Assembly: GCA_027563935.2 (NCBI GenBank)
Contig: CM050446.2
Span: 28,647,501-28,711,500, forward strand
Source: Costus lasius
Taxonomy: Eukaryota > Streptophyta > Magnoliopsida > Zingiberales > Costaceae
DNA: 64,000 nt
Direction: 5' to 3'
The position numbers and the translations under genes are program-made. Shown piece after piece: positions 24,600-36,437 of this stretch (position 1 is its first letter; every line of letters starts with the position of its first letter). The notes below the pieces were generated by a model. The model saw only the letters and a list, made by a program, of their open reading frames with translations, did no database searches and was not told the origin of the DNA.

Positions 24600-25754
24600 C
24601 TAAGTTTCAAATCCGGGGGGGTCTGAGAGAGCTAAAGCTTCCTCTTTCTCGACCCACTCATCTTCAAAGTAATGCTTGAGGCGGTGCCCGTTTACTGTGA
24701 AGCTCCCAGTTCGTTCTGTCCAAATTGTGATGGCACCATATGGTTGAACTTTCTAAACTGTGAAAGGACCCGACCACCTCGTGCGAAGCTTTCCTGGAAA
24801 AAATCGAAGTCTTGAATTAAACAGAAGTACTTTGTCCCCCTCATAAAATTCTTTCTTTGTTATGTGCTTGTCATGCCAAAATTTGGTGCGTGCTTTGTAG
24901 CTCTTGGCATTCTCATAAGCAAAAAGGCGCAATTCTTCCAATTCATCAAGTTGAAGGTTTCTCCTTTCACTGGCGTTCTTGAGATCAAAGTTGATTTGTT
25001 TGACAGCCCAATACGCCCTGTGCTCAAGTTCAACAGGTAAGTGACATGATTTTCCATAAATAAGTTGGAAAGGAGACATACCAAGGGGCGTCTTAAATGC
25101 CGTCCTATATGCCCATAAAGCATCGGGTAATTTTATCACCCAATCCTTCCGTGATCGCGATACAATTTTCTCCAAAATTTGTTTGATTTCTCTATTGGAG
25201 ATTTCTACCTGACCACTAGTTTGAGGATGGTAGGGAGTAGCAATTTTGTGTCGTACACCATACTTTTTCAATAATGCTATGAACCTTTGCTCGATAAAGT
25301 GGGAGCCGCCATCGCTGATCAGAAAGAGTGGGACTCCAAACTGGGGGAAGATAGTTTGCTTCATAAACCTCACAACGACTCGGGAGTCATTTGTAGCTTC
25401 GGCGGATGCCTCAACCCACTTCGATACATAGTCAATGGCGACCAAGATGTACCGTTTTCCGCATGAAGTGGGGAAGGGGCCCATGAAGTCTATCCCCCAT
25501 ACATCAAAAATTTCTACTTCCATGATATTGTTAAGTGGCAACTCGTCCCTTTTTGATAAGTTTCTAGTCCGTTGACAACTGTCACAAGTGGAAGCAAAAC
25601 GTTTAGCATCATAGAATATGGAGGGCCAATATAAACCAGACTGTAAAACTTTAAAAGTTGTTTTAGAAGCCCCCGCCTGTCCTCCATAAGGTGAAGCATG
25701 ACCATGGGTTAACACATCTTGTATCTCCTCCTCGAGCACGCATCGTCTGTACAA
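24600..25754 (-). pseudogene. Integrase of element A
   Basis: The zinc-binding region ends in [11 protein letters not shown]. The DDE catalytic core has its first Asp in [12 protein letters not shown], the second in [10 protein letters not shown] and the Glu in [12 protein letters not shown]. The C-terminal part includes [17 protein letters not shown] and the GPF-type motif RWSGPFTV. An in-frame TAG, from a Gln codon, follows directly; the frame then continues about 50 codons to the true stop at 24600. Upstream, a Trp-to-TGA change near 25790 separates it from RNase H. Integrase inserts element DNA into the nuclear genome. Confidence 0.88.
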
Positions 25755-25790
25755 TCTGTCCGCACACCTCCGGTATAAATATGGCTTGTC

Positions 25791-26222
25791 TCAATAATAA
25801 AACTTTACATCATGTAGAAACCGCTTCTTCCTCTGAAAAGTGAGGTCTACAGGAAAAATGTTAGACACAATGTAATTAACAAAATCTGCATACCATGGGA
25901 CTTGTTGATCTAGTAAGGCATAAAGGTGCTCTTCAGGGAATGTATCATTAATCTCTAATTCTACATCAATTTCTTTGTTTGAACTGTGGTCAAGTTTGGA
26001 AAGATGATCAGCCACCAGATTTTCACTCCCCTTCTTGTCTCTGATCTTGATATCAAATTCTTGCAAGAGGAGGATCCATCGAATGAGCCTTGGCTTTGCG
26101 TCCTTCTTGTTGATCAGGTATTTTATGGCTGCATGATCAGTAAACACGATTACTTTTGAATTAACAAGGTAGGAGCGAAACTTATCAAAAGCGAAGACAA
26201 TCGCTAGCAGCTCCTTCTCCAT
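25791..26222 (-). pseudogene. RNase H of element A
   Basis: The frame starts [19 protein letters not shown] and shows [12 protein letters not shown] and [13 protein letters not shown], the usual Ty3/gypsy RNase H landmarks. A stop just upstream (26229) separates it from RT; the residue expected there is Tyr, so this stop is not a simple C-to-T change. The enzyme removes RNA from RNA-DNA hybrids during replication. Confidence 0.88.
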
Positions 26223-26228
26223 AGTCGC

Positions 26229-27503
26229 CTAATTTATCTGAGCGTCGTCAAGTGTGCGACTGGCATAATAGATGGCGTGAAGCTTCTTATCCTTCCTCTG
26301 TCCCAAGATCGCCCCAACAGCTTGGTCGCTAGTATCACACATCAACTCAAAAGGTAGCGACCAATCTGGGGGTTGAATTATTGGAGCAGAGATTAATGCA
26401 TCCTTGAGTTTCGAGAAGGCTTCCTCGCAGTCCCTGTCAAAGCAAAACATAGCATCTTTAGCAAGCAGATTAGTTAAGGGGTGAGCTATCTTAGAAAAAT
26501 CTTTACTAAATCTTCTGTAGAAGCCGGCGTGTCCAAGAAAGCTCCTGATTCCCTTCACTGATGTAGGCGGCTTGAGATGTTCAATGACCTCAATCTTTGC
26601 TCTGTCCACCTCTATCCCTCGTTCAAATACTAGGTGCCTAAGGACAATGCCTTCCTTGACCATGAAGTGGCACTTATCCCAATTCAAGACTAGGTTCACC
26701 TCTTCGCACCTCTGCAAAACCTTAGACAAATGAGACAAGCAATGATGGAATGAAGAACCATATACAGAAAAATCGTCCATAAATATATCCATGAATTCTT
26801 TGTTAAAATCAGAAAATATGGCCATCATTGCTCGCTGAAAGGTCGCAGGGGCGTTGCAGAGGCCAAAGGGCATTCTTCGATACGCATATGTGCCGTAGGG
26901 ACATGTAAAGGTTGTTTTCTCCTGGTCATCTGGGTGGATAGGGATCTGGAAGAAACCTGAAAAGCCATCCAAAAAGCAAAAATAAGAATTATGCGTCAAT
27001 CTATCTAACATCTGATCTATAAATGGAAGAGGAAAATGATCCTTTTGCGTGGCCGAATTCAACTTCCTGTAGTCTATGCACATTCTATGTCCTGTGACCG
27101 TGCGTGTAGGTTTCAGCTTGTCTGCCTCGGTCTTTATCACTGTGATGCCGCCCTTCTTGGATACAACATGTACGGGACTCACCCAAGAGCTGTCTGAGAT
27201 TGAATAAATAACTCCGGCGTCTAATAGCTTGAGCACTTCTTTCTTCACTACATCCTTTAAGTGCGGGTTTAGTCGGTGCTGGAACTCCACTGAAGGTTTG
27301 TAGTTGTCTTCCAATAGGATCCTGTGCATGCATACAGAAGGGTTAATCCCTTTTATGTCATCTAATGAGTAACCTATTACTTTCCTATGAAGACGAAGTT
27401 CATTGAGCAACAACTCAGTTTGCTCGATGTCCAATGCCGCACTAACAATCACAGGGTATGTGGAGTTTTCCCCCAAGAATTCATATCTCAAAGTGTTGGG
27501 CAA
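26229..27503 (-). pseudogene. Reverse transcriptase of element A
   Basis: The frame is 424 codons long with no internal stop. It includes CMHRILLEDNYKPSVE, HRMCIDYRKLN, the fingers motif YRRMPFGLCNAPATFQRAM and the catalytic site FMDD (MDIFMDDFSVYG). FMDD in place of YVDD is normal for the Athila group. The thumb and connection reach SFLGHAGFYRRF. A Gln-to-TAG change near 27520 cuts it from the protease frame. The domain itself looks intact. Confidence 0.92.
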
Positions 27504-27521
27504 ACTCTTGAGTTCAATTTT

Positions 27522-28530
27522 CTACTGCCCTTGATTCTCCTGATTTTCTTCTGTCTTACCAACAGGACTTACATCACTTTCTAACAATGCAACGTACTCG
27601 TCTGCCTCCCCATCGCTATCTTTATCAATAGAGTTAGTTAAGGCGAGTTCCAGAGGATCTACTTCTCTCCTAGGTGGCTCAACCTCCTGAATAGCTTTCT
27701 CCACAATGTCAATGCTGCAACATGCACCTGCAAGAGAAGGTTTTTTCAGAGTATCAGTAAGATCAAATTGAATAGCATTGCCACAGATGTTCAAGGTCAG
27801 TTTCCCATTTTTGACATCTATGACAGCGCCAGCAGTGGCAAGAAAAGGTCTCCCCAAAATGATAGGGAGCCTATCATCCTCATCAATTTCCAAAATAATA
27901 AAGTCGGCAGGAATAAAGTAATCTCCTACTTTAATAGGTACGTCCTCTAAAATACCAACTGGGTGACGCACAGATCGGTCTGCAAGCTGTATAGAAATGT
28001 TAGTGGGGGTGCAAATCCCATAAGTCTAGCCTTTTACAAAGTGAAAGTGGCATGAGGCTAACGCTCGCTCCTAAGTCGCACAGAGCCCTCTGAAAAGACA
28101 TCTCCCCAATTTGGCAGGGTAAGGAGAAACTGCCTGTGTCCTTAAGCTTCTTAGGGAGCTTGTTCTGAATGATGGCGCTGCACTCTTCAATAAGTGCAAC
28201 GGTCCCTTGATCTTCTAGCTTCCTCTTGTTTGATAAGATATCTTTCAAAAATTTCGCATAAGTCGGCATCTATGAAAGACCATCAACGAAAGGGATGTTA
28301 ATATAAAGTTTCTTTAAAACCTCTAAAAACTTACCAAACTGCTTGTCTAATTTAGCCTTGACAAGCCTCTGTGGAAAGGGAATCGGTGGCTTATATGCTG
28401 GCGGTCCCACATAGGGCCACTCCTCCTCAACTGGCTCAGGTGCCACCGGTGTTGCATTCGAATGTGGTTCCACAGGTTCTGGTATTGTCTCTTCTATCCT
28501 ATCATCTGTCAGCATCTTCGGGTCTTCCAA
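27522..28530 (-). pseudogene. Gag C-terminus and aspartic protease of element A
   Basis: Pro-rich linker, then KPPIPFPQRLVKAKLDKQFG and YAKFLKDILSNKRKLEDQG, which B shares. The protease active site is CDLGASVSLMPLSLC (DLGAS type), and the second motif is IILGRPFLATAGAVIDV. A Gln-to-TAG change near 28269 and a frameshift near 28010-28025 break it. The protease cuts the polyprotein within the particle. Confidence 0.88.
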
Positions 28531-28761
28531 TTGCTTGCCACTCCGAGTGGAGATTGCATTGCAATGCTCTCTCGGGTTTACCTCTGAGTGGGATGGAAGC
28601 TTCCCCGGTGCTCTAGAAGATGAGCTAGCTTGCTAGGCTAGCTGACTCTCTAGCATCTTATTATGTGTCTCCACGGAGTCCATCCTGGTCATCATCATCT
28701 TCATCATATCTGTGAGTCCTTCAAGTTGCTTGCCCAGATTTGAATCATTGTTCGGCCTTGG

Positions 28762-30070
28762 CTATGGTGGTTGTGGCGGCGGTGCATTGTAGTTTCTGGC
28801 TTGGAATCTTGGTGGTATGAAGTTGCTCTGTTGAGGTTGCCTGTAATTTCCTTGCGGGGGCTGGGTCTGCTGTGGTGGAACTTGTCCAGGCTGAATCGGC
28901 TGAGTTGTCCGGTAAGAGAAATTAGGGTGGTTGCGCCATCCTAGATTGTAGTAGTTGGAATGTGGGTTGTTGTTCTGGTTGAAATTTCCAACTGCATTCA
29001 ATTGCTTAGGATGAACCGCAGCCATCTGTCCATCTCCCGCCTGACAATCTGCCCCTGCATGACCTACAACTCCACAGACCTCACAAGAAATAGTGTTAAC
29101 ATCCATAGAATTAACAGACCAAGAATCAAGCTTCTTAGTCAAATTATCAACCTTAGCCGTGAGTGCAGTAAGAGAGTCAAGGTCATACTTACCTGACTTC
29201 TTGGCAGAAGTACCTCTCTCAGATGTCCATTGGTGATGGTTAATCGCCATGTCTTCGAGAAGGTTCATTGCATCTTCCACTCTCCTATTCATCATAGCAC
29301 CTCCTGCTGCAGCGTCCACTGTAAGCCTCGTGTTGTAATCCAAACCGCTGTAGAACGTTTGGATCAAAACCCAAGTCTCAACACCATGATGTGGACACAT
29401 CCTTTGGAGCTCCTTAAACCTCTCCCAAGCTTCGTATAGGGATTCTCCATCTTTTTGCATGAAGCTCGTTATCTGATTTCGCAATTGGATTGTCTTTGAT
29501 GGAGGGAAGTACTTGGATAGAAAGGCTTGAGAAAGCTCTGCCCATGTTCTTATCGAAGCAGCAGGTAGTGTGTGCAGCCAAGCTCTCGCCCTGTTCTTCA
29601 GAGAGAAGGGGAATAGTCGCAACCTGATAGCATCAGCAGACACTCCATTAATTTTTAACATATCACAATATTCTAAAAAAAATAGAGAGGTGCATGTTGG
29701 GGTCCTCAAGAGGAGAACCACCAAACTGATTCTGTTACACCATAGAAAGAAGAGCAGGTTTTATTTCAAAATTGTTGGCCTCAACAGCAGGCCTAGCAAT
29801 CCCTGATTGGAAACCATCAGTGTAGGGTGCAGAATAATCCTTCATTGTCCTGTTATTGTTACAGTTGTTGCCCATTGGTTGTTGTACTCTATCATTGTTC
29901 ACTTCGACCTGAATGTGTTCCATCTGACTTTCTCCTCTAGGATGGTTCATGATTTCTCTCTTCTGGATATGATTTTGCTTCCTTCTTGTCCTGAAGGTGC
30001 ACTCGATCTCTGGATCAATGTCAAAGAATGTACCTGCCCTAGAACTTCTTCGCATAAAATGGTTAGTCAA
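28762..30070 (-). pseudogene. Gag of element A
   Basis: The N-terminal part (30070-29735) ends at a TAA where B has CAA for Gln. A T8 run on the minus strand near 29675 (one T too many) then shifts the frame. The capsid core follows, with LFPFSLKNRARAWLHTLP and KYFPPSKTIQLRNQITSF (retrotrans_gag), then FYSGLDYNTRLTVDAAAGGA and a zinc-knuckle-like CEVCGVVGHAGADC. The C-terminus is rich in Asn, Gln and Pro. Gag builds the particle and binds element RNA. Confidence 0.88.
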
Positions 30071-30194
30071 AATTATAAAGTTCTAAGACAGCAAGTGAAT
30101 AAAAAGAAAAAGAAAATAACAATGCAGTAAAAAAAAAATCTAACCTAAGGCCTAGTCTACCAATTCTCGGAAGTATACTAATATCAACCATTGC

Positions 30195-30212
30195 TCCCCG
30201 ACAACGGCGCCA
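30195..30212 (-). promoter_or_regulatory. Primer-binding site of A (tRNA-Asp)
   Basis: The minus strand reads TGGCGCCGTTGTCGGGGA, six bases inside the 5' LTR. It matches the 3' end of plant tRNA-Asp with one transition. Confidence 0.85.
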
Positions 30213-30218
30213 AAAACT

Positions 30219-31717
30219 TGACACGCTTCGCAAATGCATGGATATGTCGAAGTAATATAAAAGATGTCGAATCCCACAGGGAGCAAGGTTGAGTACTAGA
30301 AAGTCCGAGTCCTAATAGCTAGGCGAATATCAAACGTGGGTTTTTGAAGACGGAAATTGAAAACAAACAAGTGCAACTAATTCGGTAGAGAAAAGATATA
30401 AGAAAGAATTCAGGACTATGGCTTCCACCACGACGATAATCTTAATCGCACAAGAAAGATATTAGTTATTTGGTTTATTGGTTTTGCACAAGGAGTCTAA
30501 TCCTAGGGTACAAGGTGCCCTCTCTCGAGTGATACACCCCGGTGTTCATTTTAGACCGACCTCCTACTCTCGCGGTGGATCGTTCTAAGACGAACCCAAT
30601 GAGCTCTATGGCAGACTATGAAATCCTCGAGCGAAGACCAAGCACTCTCGTGTCGAGGTCTTGCAAGTTTTACTCAGAGGTTCGACCCTTACGATCCTTC
30701 TCTCGATATGAATCGGAACGGCTAACACGTGATATTACTCGGCCAAGGTAAAACCATGAAATAAATACGTCAAAGTAAAATATGCTCATAATTCATACCA
30801 AATAACATAAATAGATACAAAGTTTGCTATTAAAATCATCAAAGGGTTTCCACCAAGCCCCGAAAGAGGGTTTATGCTACAATCGTCATTGAAATGCTCA
30901 AAATCTCTCTTTTAATGAAATGAAAAGTATAAGAAATGAAGTTAAGGGGAAGGAGACGATGAAGGAATCCTGAAGAAATCGTGATGATCGTGTGTCTCAA
31001 TCTCCGAAAATCTCCAAAAATTGCCTCTGTCGCCGTGTTCTTCCACCCGCGCCACTTCTTCACATGAATGCTTGATGATTAGGGCATGAAAATTGGGGCT
31101 TTTATATATACGTTCACCTCTAAAAGAGCTTTCCATAGACACCTTACTTGCTGAATTTGGCCTCCGAACGGGTGAGAAATCGAAGGAAAACCGAGTGTGG
31201 GTCGGGGCACTCGCGAACCTAGGTTAGAATCACGGTGAACCCCGCCGGGTTCACCTAGCCGTGATTCATTCTGTGATTTCGGCAGAAAGAAGCGCGGTGA
31301 ACCCCGTTGGGTTCACCTGGCCGTGATATGTTCTGGACAGTTTTCGGCCAAATGGAATTCTGGTGAACCCCGTTGGGGTTCACCCGGCCATGATGCTCTC
31401 TGTGAGTTTCGCAGGCTGGTGATTGGGATGGGGAACCCCGTGGGGTTCACCTGGCCGTAATTGTCAGGCTAACTCCAAACAAGCCCAAATTTGACAGGCG
31501 GCTTCGTTTTCGCATGAGAAATCGTCCCATGGCCTCAGAATCTTCAAAATATGTTGAAAAAAAGGGTGTTTTTACCTGAAATTTCATAAAAGTGCCAAAA
31601 AGTGAAGATTCCAAAGATATGAAGGAAATAAGCCTATAATGAGTATAAAAATGCTGAAATAAGCCTAGATTTGACATGAAATAACTATGAAAATCACTAC
31701 CAAAATGCAATGCATCA
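30219..31717 (-). repeat. 5' LTR of element A, with palindromes and TATA box
   Basis: 1,499 bp from TGACACGCTTCG to ATGCATCA (read in + coordinates). The minus-strand TATA box (TATATAAA) is at 31101-31108. Four GTGAACCCC...GGGTTCAC palindromes at 31232-31460 lie 125-360 bp upstream of it and 255-485 bp from the LTR 5' end. Confidence 0.92.
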
Positions 31718-33518
31718 CTCCCCCTACCACTTGTGCGAGGGTTACCTCTTCTTGGGGAATCGCTTGTGCATTACCCGTTCTTCACTTCGAGATCATCTTT
31801 TGCTTGAGCTTCATGTGGGTGGCATCGCCGGCCATCATGGCCGCGACAAGACCCTTGAAATGGCGGAGGAACGCCTCTTTTGGCCCTCCCTCCGTAAGGA
31901 TGTTGAGCGCATTGTGCGCCATTGTGGTACGTGCCAGTTGTCCAAACCCCGCCCTTCGAACACTGGCCTCTATACCCCTTTGCCGGTGGCCAGCGGCCAG
32001 TGGCGCGACCTGAGCATGGACTTTGTCTTGGGGTTGCCTCGGATCGCCTCCCGCTTCAACTCGATGTACGTCGTTGTTGATCGATTTTCGAAGATGGCCC
32101 ATTTTATCCCTTGTTCGCGCACAGCGGACACTTCTCATGTCGCCCATCTCTTTGTCCAAGAGATTGTGCATCTCCATGGTCTTCCCTCCACCATCGTGTC
32201 CGACCACGACACACGTTTTGTGAGCCACTTCTAGCGCTCAATGTGGGCCCTCTTGGGCACCACTTTGAAATTCTCCACGGCCTATCATCCCCAAACCGAT
32301 GGGCAAACCGAGGTCATTAACCGCAATTTGGGCAATCTTCTACGTTGTCTCATCGGGGACCATCCGAGGTCTTGGGATTCCATCCTACCCATGGCCGAGT
32401 TCGCATACAATAGTGCTTCTAATAGGTCTACGGGCCTTAGTCCCTTCCAAATTGTCACGGGCCACCAGCCGCGTAAACCTATAGTCCTGCATGACCTCCC
32501 CATGGGGTCCCACCTCTCCACGCATGCATATTCCTTCGCCCAGTATATCGCTAGTTTGCATGATGAGGGTCGGCGTCGTATCTTTCTGGGCAACACTTGC
32601 AATGCAATGAAGGCCAACGAGCATCATAGGCCATGCCATTTTTTTGTAGGTGAGCTGGTAAGGATGCGTGTCCACCCCGAGCGTCTATCGAGCAGAGCAC
32701 ATTTTAAGCTTCAGCCGTGCTATATGGGGCCCTATGCGGTTGTGCGCAGGATTGGCTCCAACGCCTACGAGCTGGACTTACCTGAGGACATGGGGATTCA
32801 CCCCGTCTTCAACGTGGTGGACATCCTCCCTTTCCACGGTCTGTTGGAAGCGCCATCCGACCCCGATGACCCGCTGCCCCCTAGATCTCCAGAGGAAAAC
32901 TCATTAGAATACACAGCGGAAGCTGATGCAGGAGTAAACGGGCCCATGAACACACTTGAGGGCGGCCCAACCCCTCCAAAAGATACTTGGGGAGACTCCC
33001 CAGGACCCCAGGAATTTTCCCTAGAAATTTCACCCAAGTCAGAGTTCCCCAGACCCCGACACGGCCAGGCCGTGCGCCCCGTCACGGCCGTGACACGGTC
33101 GCCCGAAGACGTGAACGCCGAACACGGCCGTGCTCCTAAGCATGGGCAAGCTGTGCCCGACTCTGTGGATTTCGGCAACGCCATGCATGGGCATGACTCC
33201 AAGCACGGGCATGACTTCAAGCACGAGCAGGCCATGCTCGACTCTGTGGCTTTCGACAACGCCAAGCACGGGCATGACTCCAAGCACGAGCAGGCCATGC
33301 TGGATTCTGTGGATCACGACGACTCTGAACATGGCTGTGCTCGCCATCACGGCCAGGCCGTGTTCGCCCCTGATGACTCGTTGCAGCCCCGACGACCCCA
33401 CTTCGACGTGCATCGCCCTCCCTACCATGGTGCTCCACCCAATGATGATCAAAAGGAGCCCAACAACGTGGAAATCCGACGATCCCAATGCCAAAGTAGG
33501 CCCCGGATCGCTTCTTAG
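31718..33518 (+). pseudogene. G integrase and C-terminal extension into the 3' LTR
   Basis: This continues the pol of G after the A insertion. The zinc-binding part is near GHHGRDKTLEMAEERLFW and CGTCQLSK; the DDE core has SMDFVLGLPR, VSDHDTRFVS and GQTEVINRNL. A TAG at 32232-32234 breaks the core. The C-terminal GPY motif (MGPYAVVRRIGSNAYELDL) and HPVFNVVDILPFHG follow. The frame then enters the 3' LTR at 32924 and encodes a His/Asp-rich repetitive tail (units like SKHGHDFKHEQAML) to 33518. No standard chromodomain is seen. Confidence 0.85.
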
Positions 33519-34242
33519 GAGTCATTAGCCCCCTTTCCATACACACCGGAGTAGCGCAACCCAAGGGCGCTCTGAGCCAGCCCTATGAGGATCAAACTCC
33601 AAGTGGGCCACCCAATCTCATTAGCAATACGACCCAAGAATGAGCCGCAACGGTGGTAACCCAGCCCACGACTTCAAAGTTTTGCTGTCTTGTCGCGATG
33701 TGCTCGGAGCACGTCTTAACAGTCTCCGCTAAGGCATGTACGCTGAAGGACCAAGGACCTACGCCCCCTCGCAGGAATAGTTGGTAGCTGTTAGGATTTT
33801 ATGCTTTCTTGTTTTATGTGGCAGCATGACCACTTTATGGTAGTTAGTTTGTTAGGATGCTGTCCCCTGGTCTTGTTCCCCTTCCTTATCTTATAAAAGA
33901 GAGGGGTTGGCCAACATCCTAAGGTAGTTCTCTTTGGTGTAGAGAGATCTCCTGGTGAGCTTAGAAGTCGCCAGCATTGTGTGAAGACGAGCCAGAGCCT
34001 AGCCTTCGTCGTTGTTCGGGTCGAAGACGTCTCTTCAATTCCAAGTTGTTTCCTCTTCCGTTTTGAAGCAAATACCACCTTTTCGGTGGGTCAGGTTTGC
34101 CTGTTTTCTCCTTCTCGCTTTGATAACAAATTGGTTTTCCCCTTTCATCTTCATCCACGCCAGTCCGCACGTCGGAGCGTGGTCGGTTCTCTTGTTTCTC
34201 TAGTTTGTTTCAGCCCTCAAGGCGGGCGAGTTAAACCCCTGC
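32924..34242 (+). repeat. 3' LTR of element G, left part (right part at 42454-42755)
   Basis: It starts TGATGCAGGAG, as the 5' LTR does. B is inserted at 34243; the LTR resumes at 42454 and ends GCTACATCA at 42755. Without B it is about 1.62 kb, roughly 40 bp longer than the 5' LTR because of extra palindrome-bearing coding units at 33180-33300. Its TATA box is at 33892-33898. Confidence 0.9.
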
Positions 34243-36263
34243 TGATGACTCCAAATTTCATAGTGTTTTTCATACTTATTTGGTAGTCTTTTGAGCCATA
34301 GTCTTACTCTTTTACCTTGCTTTTATACCCTTTTTTACCAAATACTTCGGAATCTACACAATCTTTGGTTTTTAATCAATTTCAAGTAAAAAGGCATCAT
34401 TATCACTGGTTTTCGAGCAATATCAATGCATAAATGAGTTCTAATCATCAAGAGGAGCCTACCCATAAAATTTCAACTAAAAAAGGTTCTTCTAGCAAAA
34501 ATACGGCACTGCCGTGTAAATATACACGGTACCGTATTTCACCGCTTTCAACCAGACGAAAATACGGTGTTGCCGTATTTTATCCCAGAATGATCACGGT
34601 ACCGTATTTTGCGCTGATTTCATCCAGAAGACCTAAGCGAGAATACGGCACGGTCGTGTAGAAGTACACGGTACCATATTTATTGGCGATCCAGAACAGA
34701 AAAGTTCAGCAGAAATACGACACTGCCGTGGACGTGTACACGGTGCCATATAATTGGACGAATTTAACCAGAAAGTTTTGACACAAATACGGCACTGCCG
34801 TATGAATCTTCACGGTGCCATATTTTCTGTCAATTCTGACCAGAAGGATTTGGCAAGAATACGGCACTGCCGTATTTTAGAGAAAAACTCTCACGGCACC
34901 GTAATTTTTGTCCGGAACTCATAGAATGAAATACGGCACTGCCGTATGAATCGTCACGGTGCCGTATTTTGGAACTCAGAATTCTGATTTTTCCGCCCGA
35001 TTCTTGCAAAGACCATATCTTTTGATCTAGACCTCCAAATTGAGATTCAAAAGAGGCGGTGGACTCGTATTTAAGAGGAGAAAACATAGAAAGTAAAAAA
35101 GAATGAATTTTATCATGAATCCATGGAGAAATTGGGGGAGAGGCAGAATTGCTAGGGTTCATCGGTTCTCCACCTATAGACCACCTCCAGCCACAATTTT
35201 CGATAGAGAGCTTCATCTGGTGAAGGAGAACACGCACCTCAAGTTCCAGAGCATTCAGAGTTGAATTGAAGGAGAAATCGACAGAACAGTGGTGATGGCG
35301 CTGTTCAAAGCAAATTACGGGCTGTAATTTCATTACAGCCCTGTTTTGTAATCTTTCTTCCCTCTTTTCGATTCTTTATCACTCTGAGAACATGTTTTAT
35401 TGTAATCCTTTCATCATGGTAGCTTAATCTTTTTATGGGACATGGGGGTGTAATCTCTTTGTTTCTTAATGGCTAGAAAACCCTAATTTTGTCAAACTGA
35501 TTTTATTATGATAATTTTACTCTTGTGATTTATTGTTCTTTAATTCTCCTTTGTGTCTTAAATATCAGCATGTTTTAGAATTTTGTGAAATAGATCGAGA
35601 GGTTGATTGTTTGAAATTCGGAACCCTAGGAATTATTGAGTTTGGAACTACCGTAAGAGATTAGGTTGTTCTTCGAATTTTGATTTTTAGAGAGCTATAA
35701 TGCCTTGTTGAATTTCTGATACTTTGGATTGAGTTAATGTGTAGACTTGATTTGATATTGCAAGAGATTGAGTATCGAGTGGTTGGAAACCCTTGAGTAA
35801 AACTAGTGTTGAGACTCGGATGCATGAGAGTGATCTTTGAGTTTCCACTTGAGGTGATCAACCTAGAATTCGGATGCACGAGAGTGATCCTTGAGTTCTT
35901 AGCTGATGGTTTACTTATTTTCAGCATTGAATAGATCTTGTGTGAGAGTGGGGATCGGTTCTTTGTATGATTGTCTGCGCGAGAGTGAGACAATTTATTT
36001 ATAAAGTAAATTTTACCTTTACCATAATAGAATTAGATTGACAAATACTTATCTTAATCTAGTCATTAGAAATTAAAGTAGATGAACCCCTAGTCCCGAT
36101 TTCCTCTCTGATATTTTCTCCGTGTTCTTTTTGATAGTTTGATTCACTATTTTTCGATTGCCTAGCTAGCGAGAAATCGATTATTCAGTACTTGACAACA
36201 AGGTCTCTGTGGTTCGATATCTATTTTATTACTTCTAGTATCCGTGCACTTGCGGACACAACA
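34243..36263 (+). repeat. 5' LTR of element B
   Basis: 2,021 bp from TGATGACTCCAA to GCGGACACAACA. At 34500-34975, ten or so palindromic pieces alternate between AATACGGCACTGCCGT and TACACGGTACCGTATT forms. A TATA-like TATTTAAG is at about 35068, about 95-570 bp downstream of them. Confidence 0.93.
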
Positions 36264-36269
36264 AGTTTT

Positions 36270-36287
36270 TGGTGCCGTTGCCGGGGA
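36270..36287 (+). promoter_or_regulatory. Primer-binding site of B (tRNA-Asp)
   Basis: TGGTGCCGTTGCCGGGGA, six bases after the LTR. It matches the tRNA-Asp 3' end except for one base (T for C at position 4). Confidence 0.88.
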
Positions 36288-36437
36288 CCTTGGTTTTGTC
36301 AATATTGAAAATATTGAAAGTATTTCTAGACTAGGTTTTTGTTTTTGTTTTTGTTTACTGTTTTTGAAATTTAGATCGACTTTGACTTTCTCTTTATTAT
36401 TCTGTATCTTTTGAACTTTTTGATCTATCTACTTTGC

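Larger units (their letters stand above)
19383..31717 (-). mobile_element. Athila-like Ty3/gypsy element A, full structure, target duplication CTCCC
   Basis: This 12.3-kb element reads right to left: 5' LTR 30219-31717, tRNA-Asp primer site 30195-30212, gag, protease, RT, RNase H, integrase (to 24600), ATHILA/env-like ORF (23542-22025), 3' LTR 19383-20889. CTCCC flanks it at 19378-19382 and 31718-31722, inside the pol of G. All domains are present, but stops and frameshifts break every ORF. It is the only element here with a full enzyme set and an env-like gene, and could once have supplied proteins to relatives such as B and C. Confidence 0.93.

Noticed and set aside
30195..30212. tRNA-Asp gene fragment
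   Set aside because: Only the 3' 18 bases match and it sits next to an LTR, so it is a primer-binding site; the same holds for the sites at 36270, 48036 and 53457.
31782..32228. Minus-strand ORF across the G integrase
   Set aside because: Antisense shadow; the + strand encodes recognisable integrase motifs.
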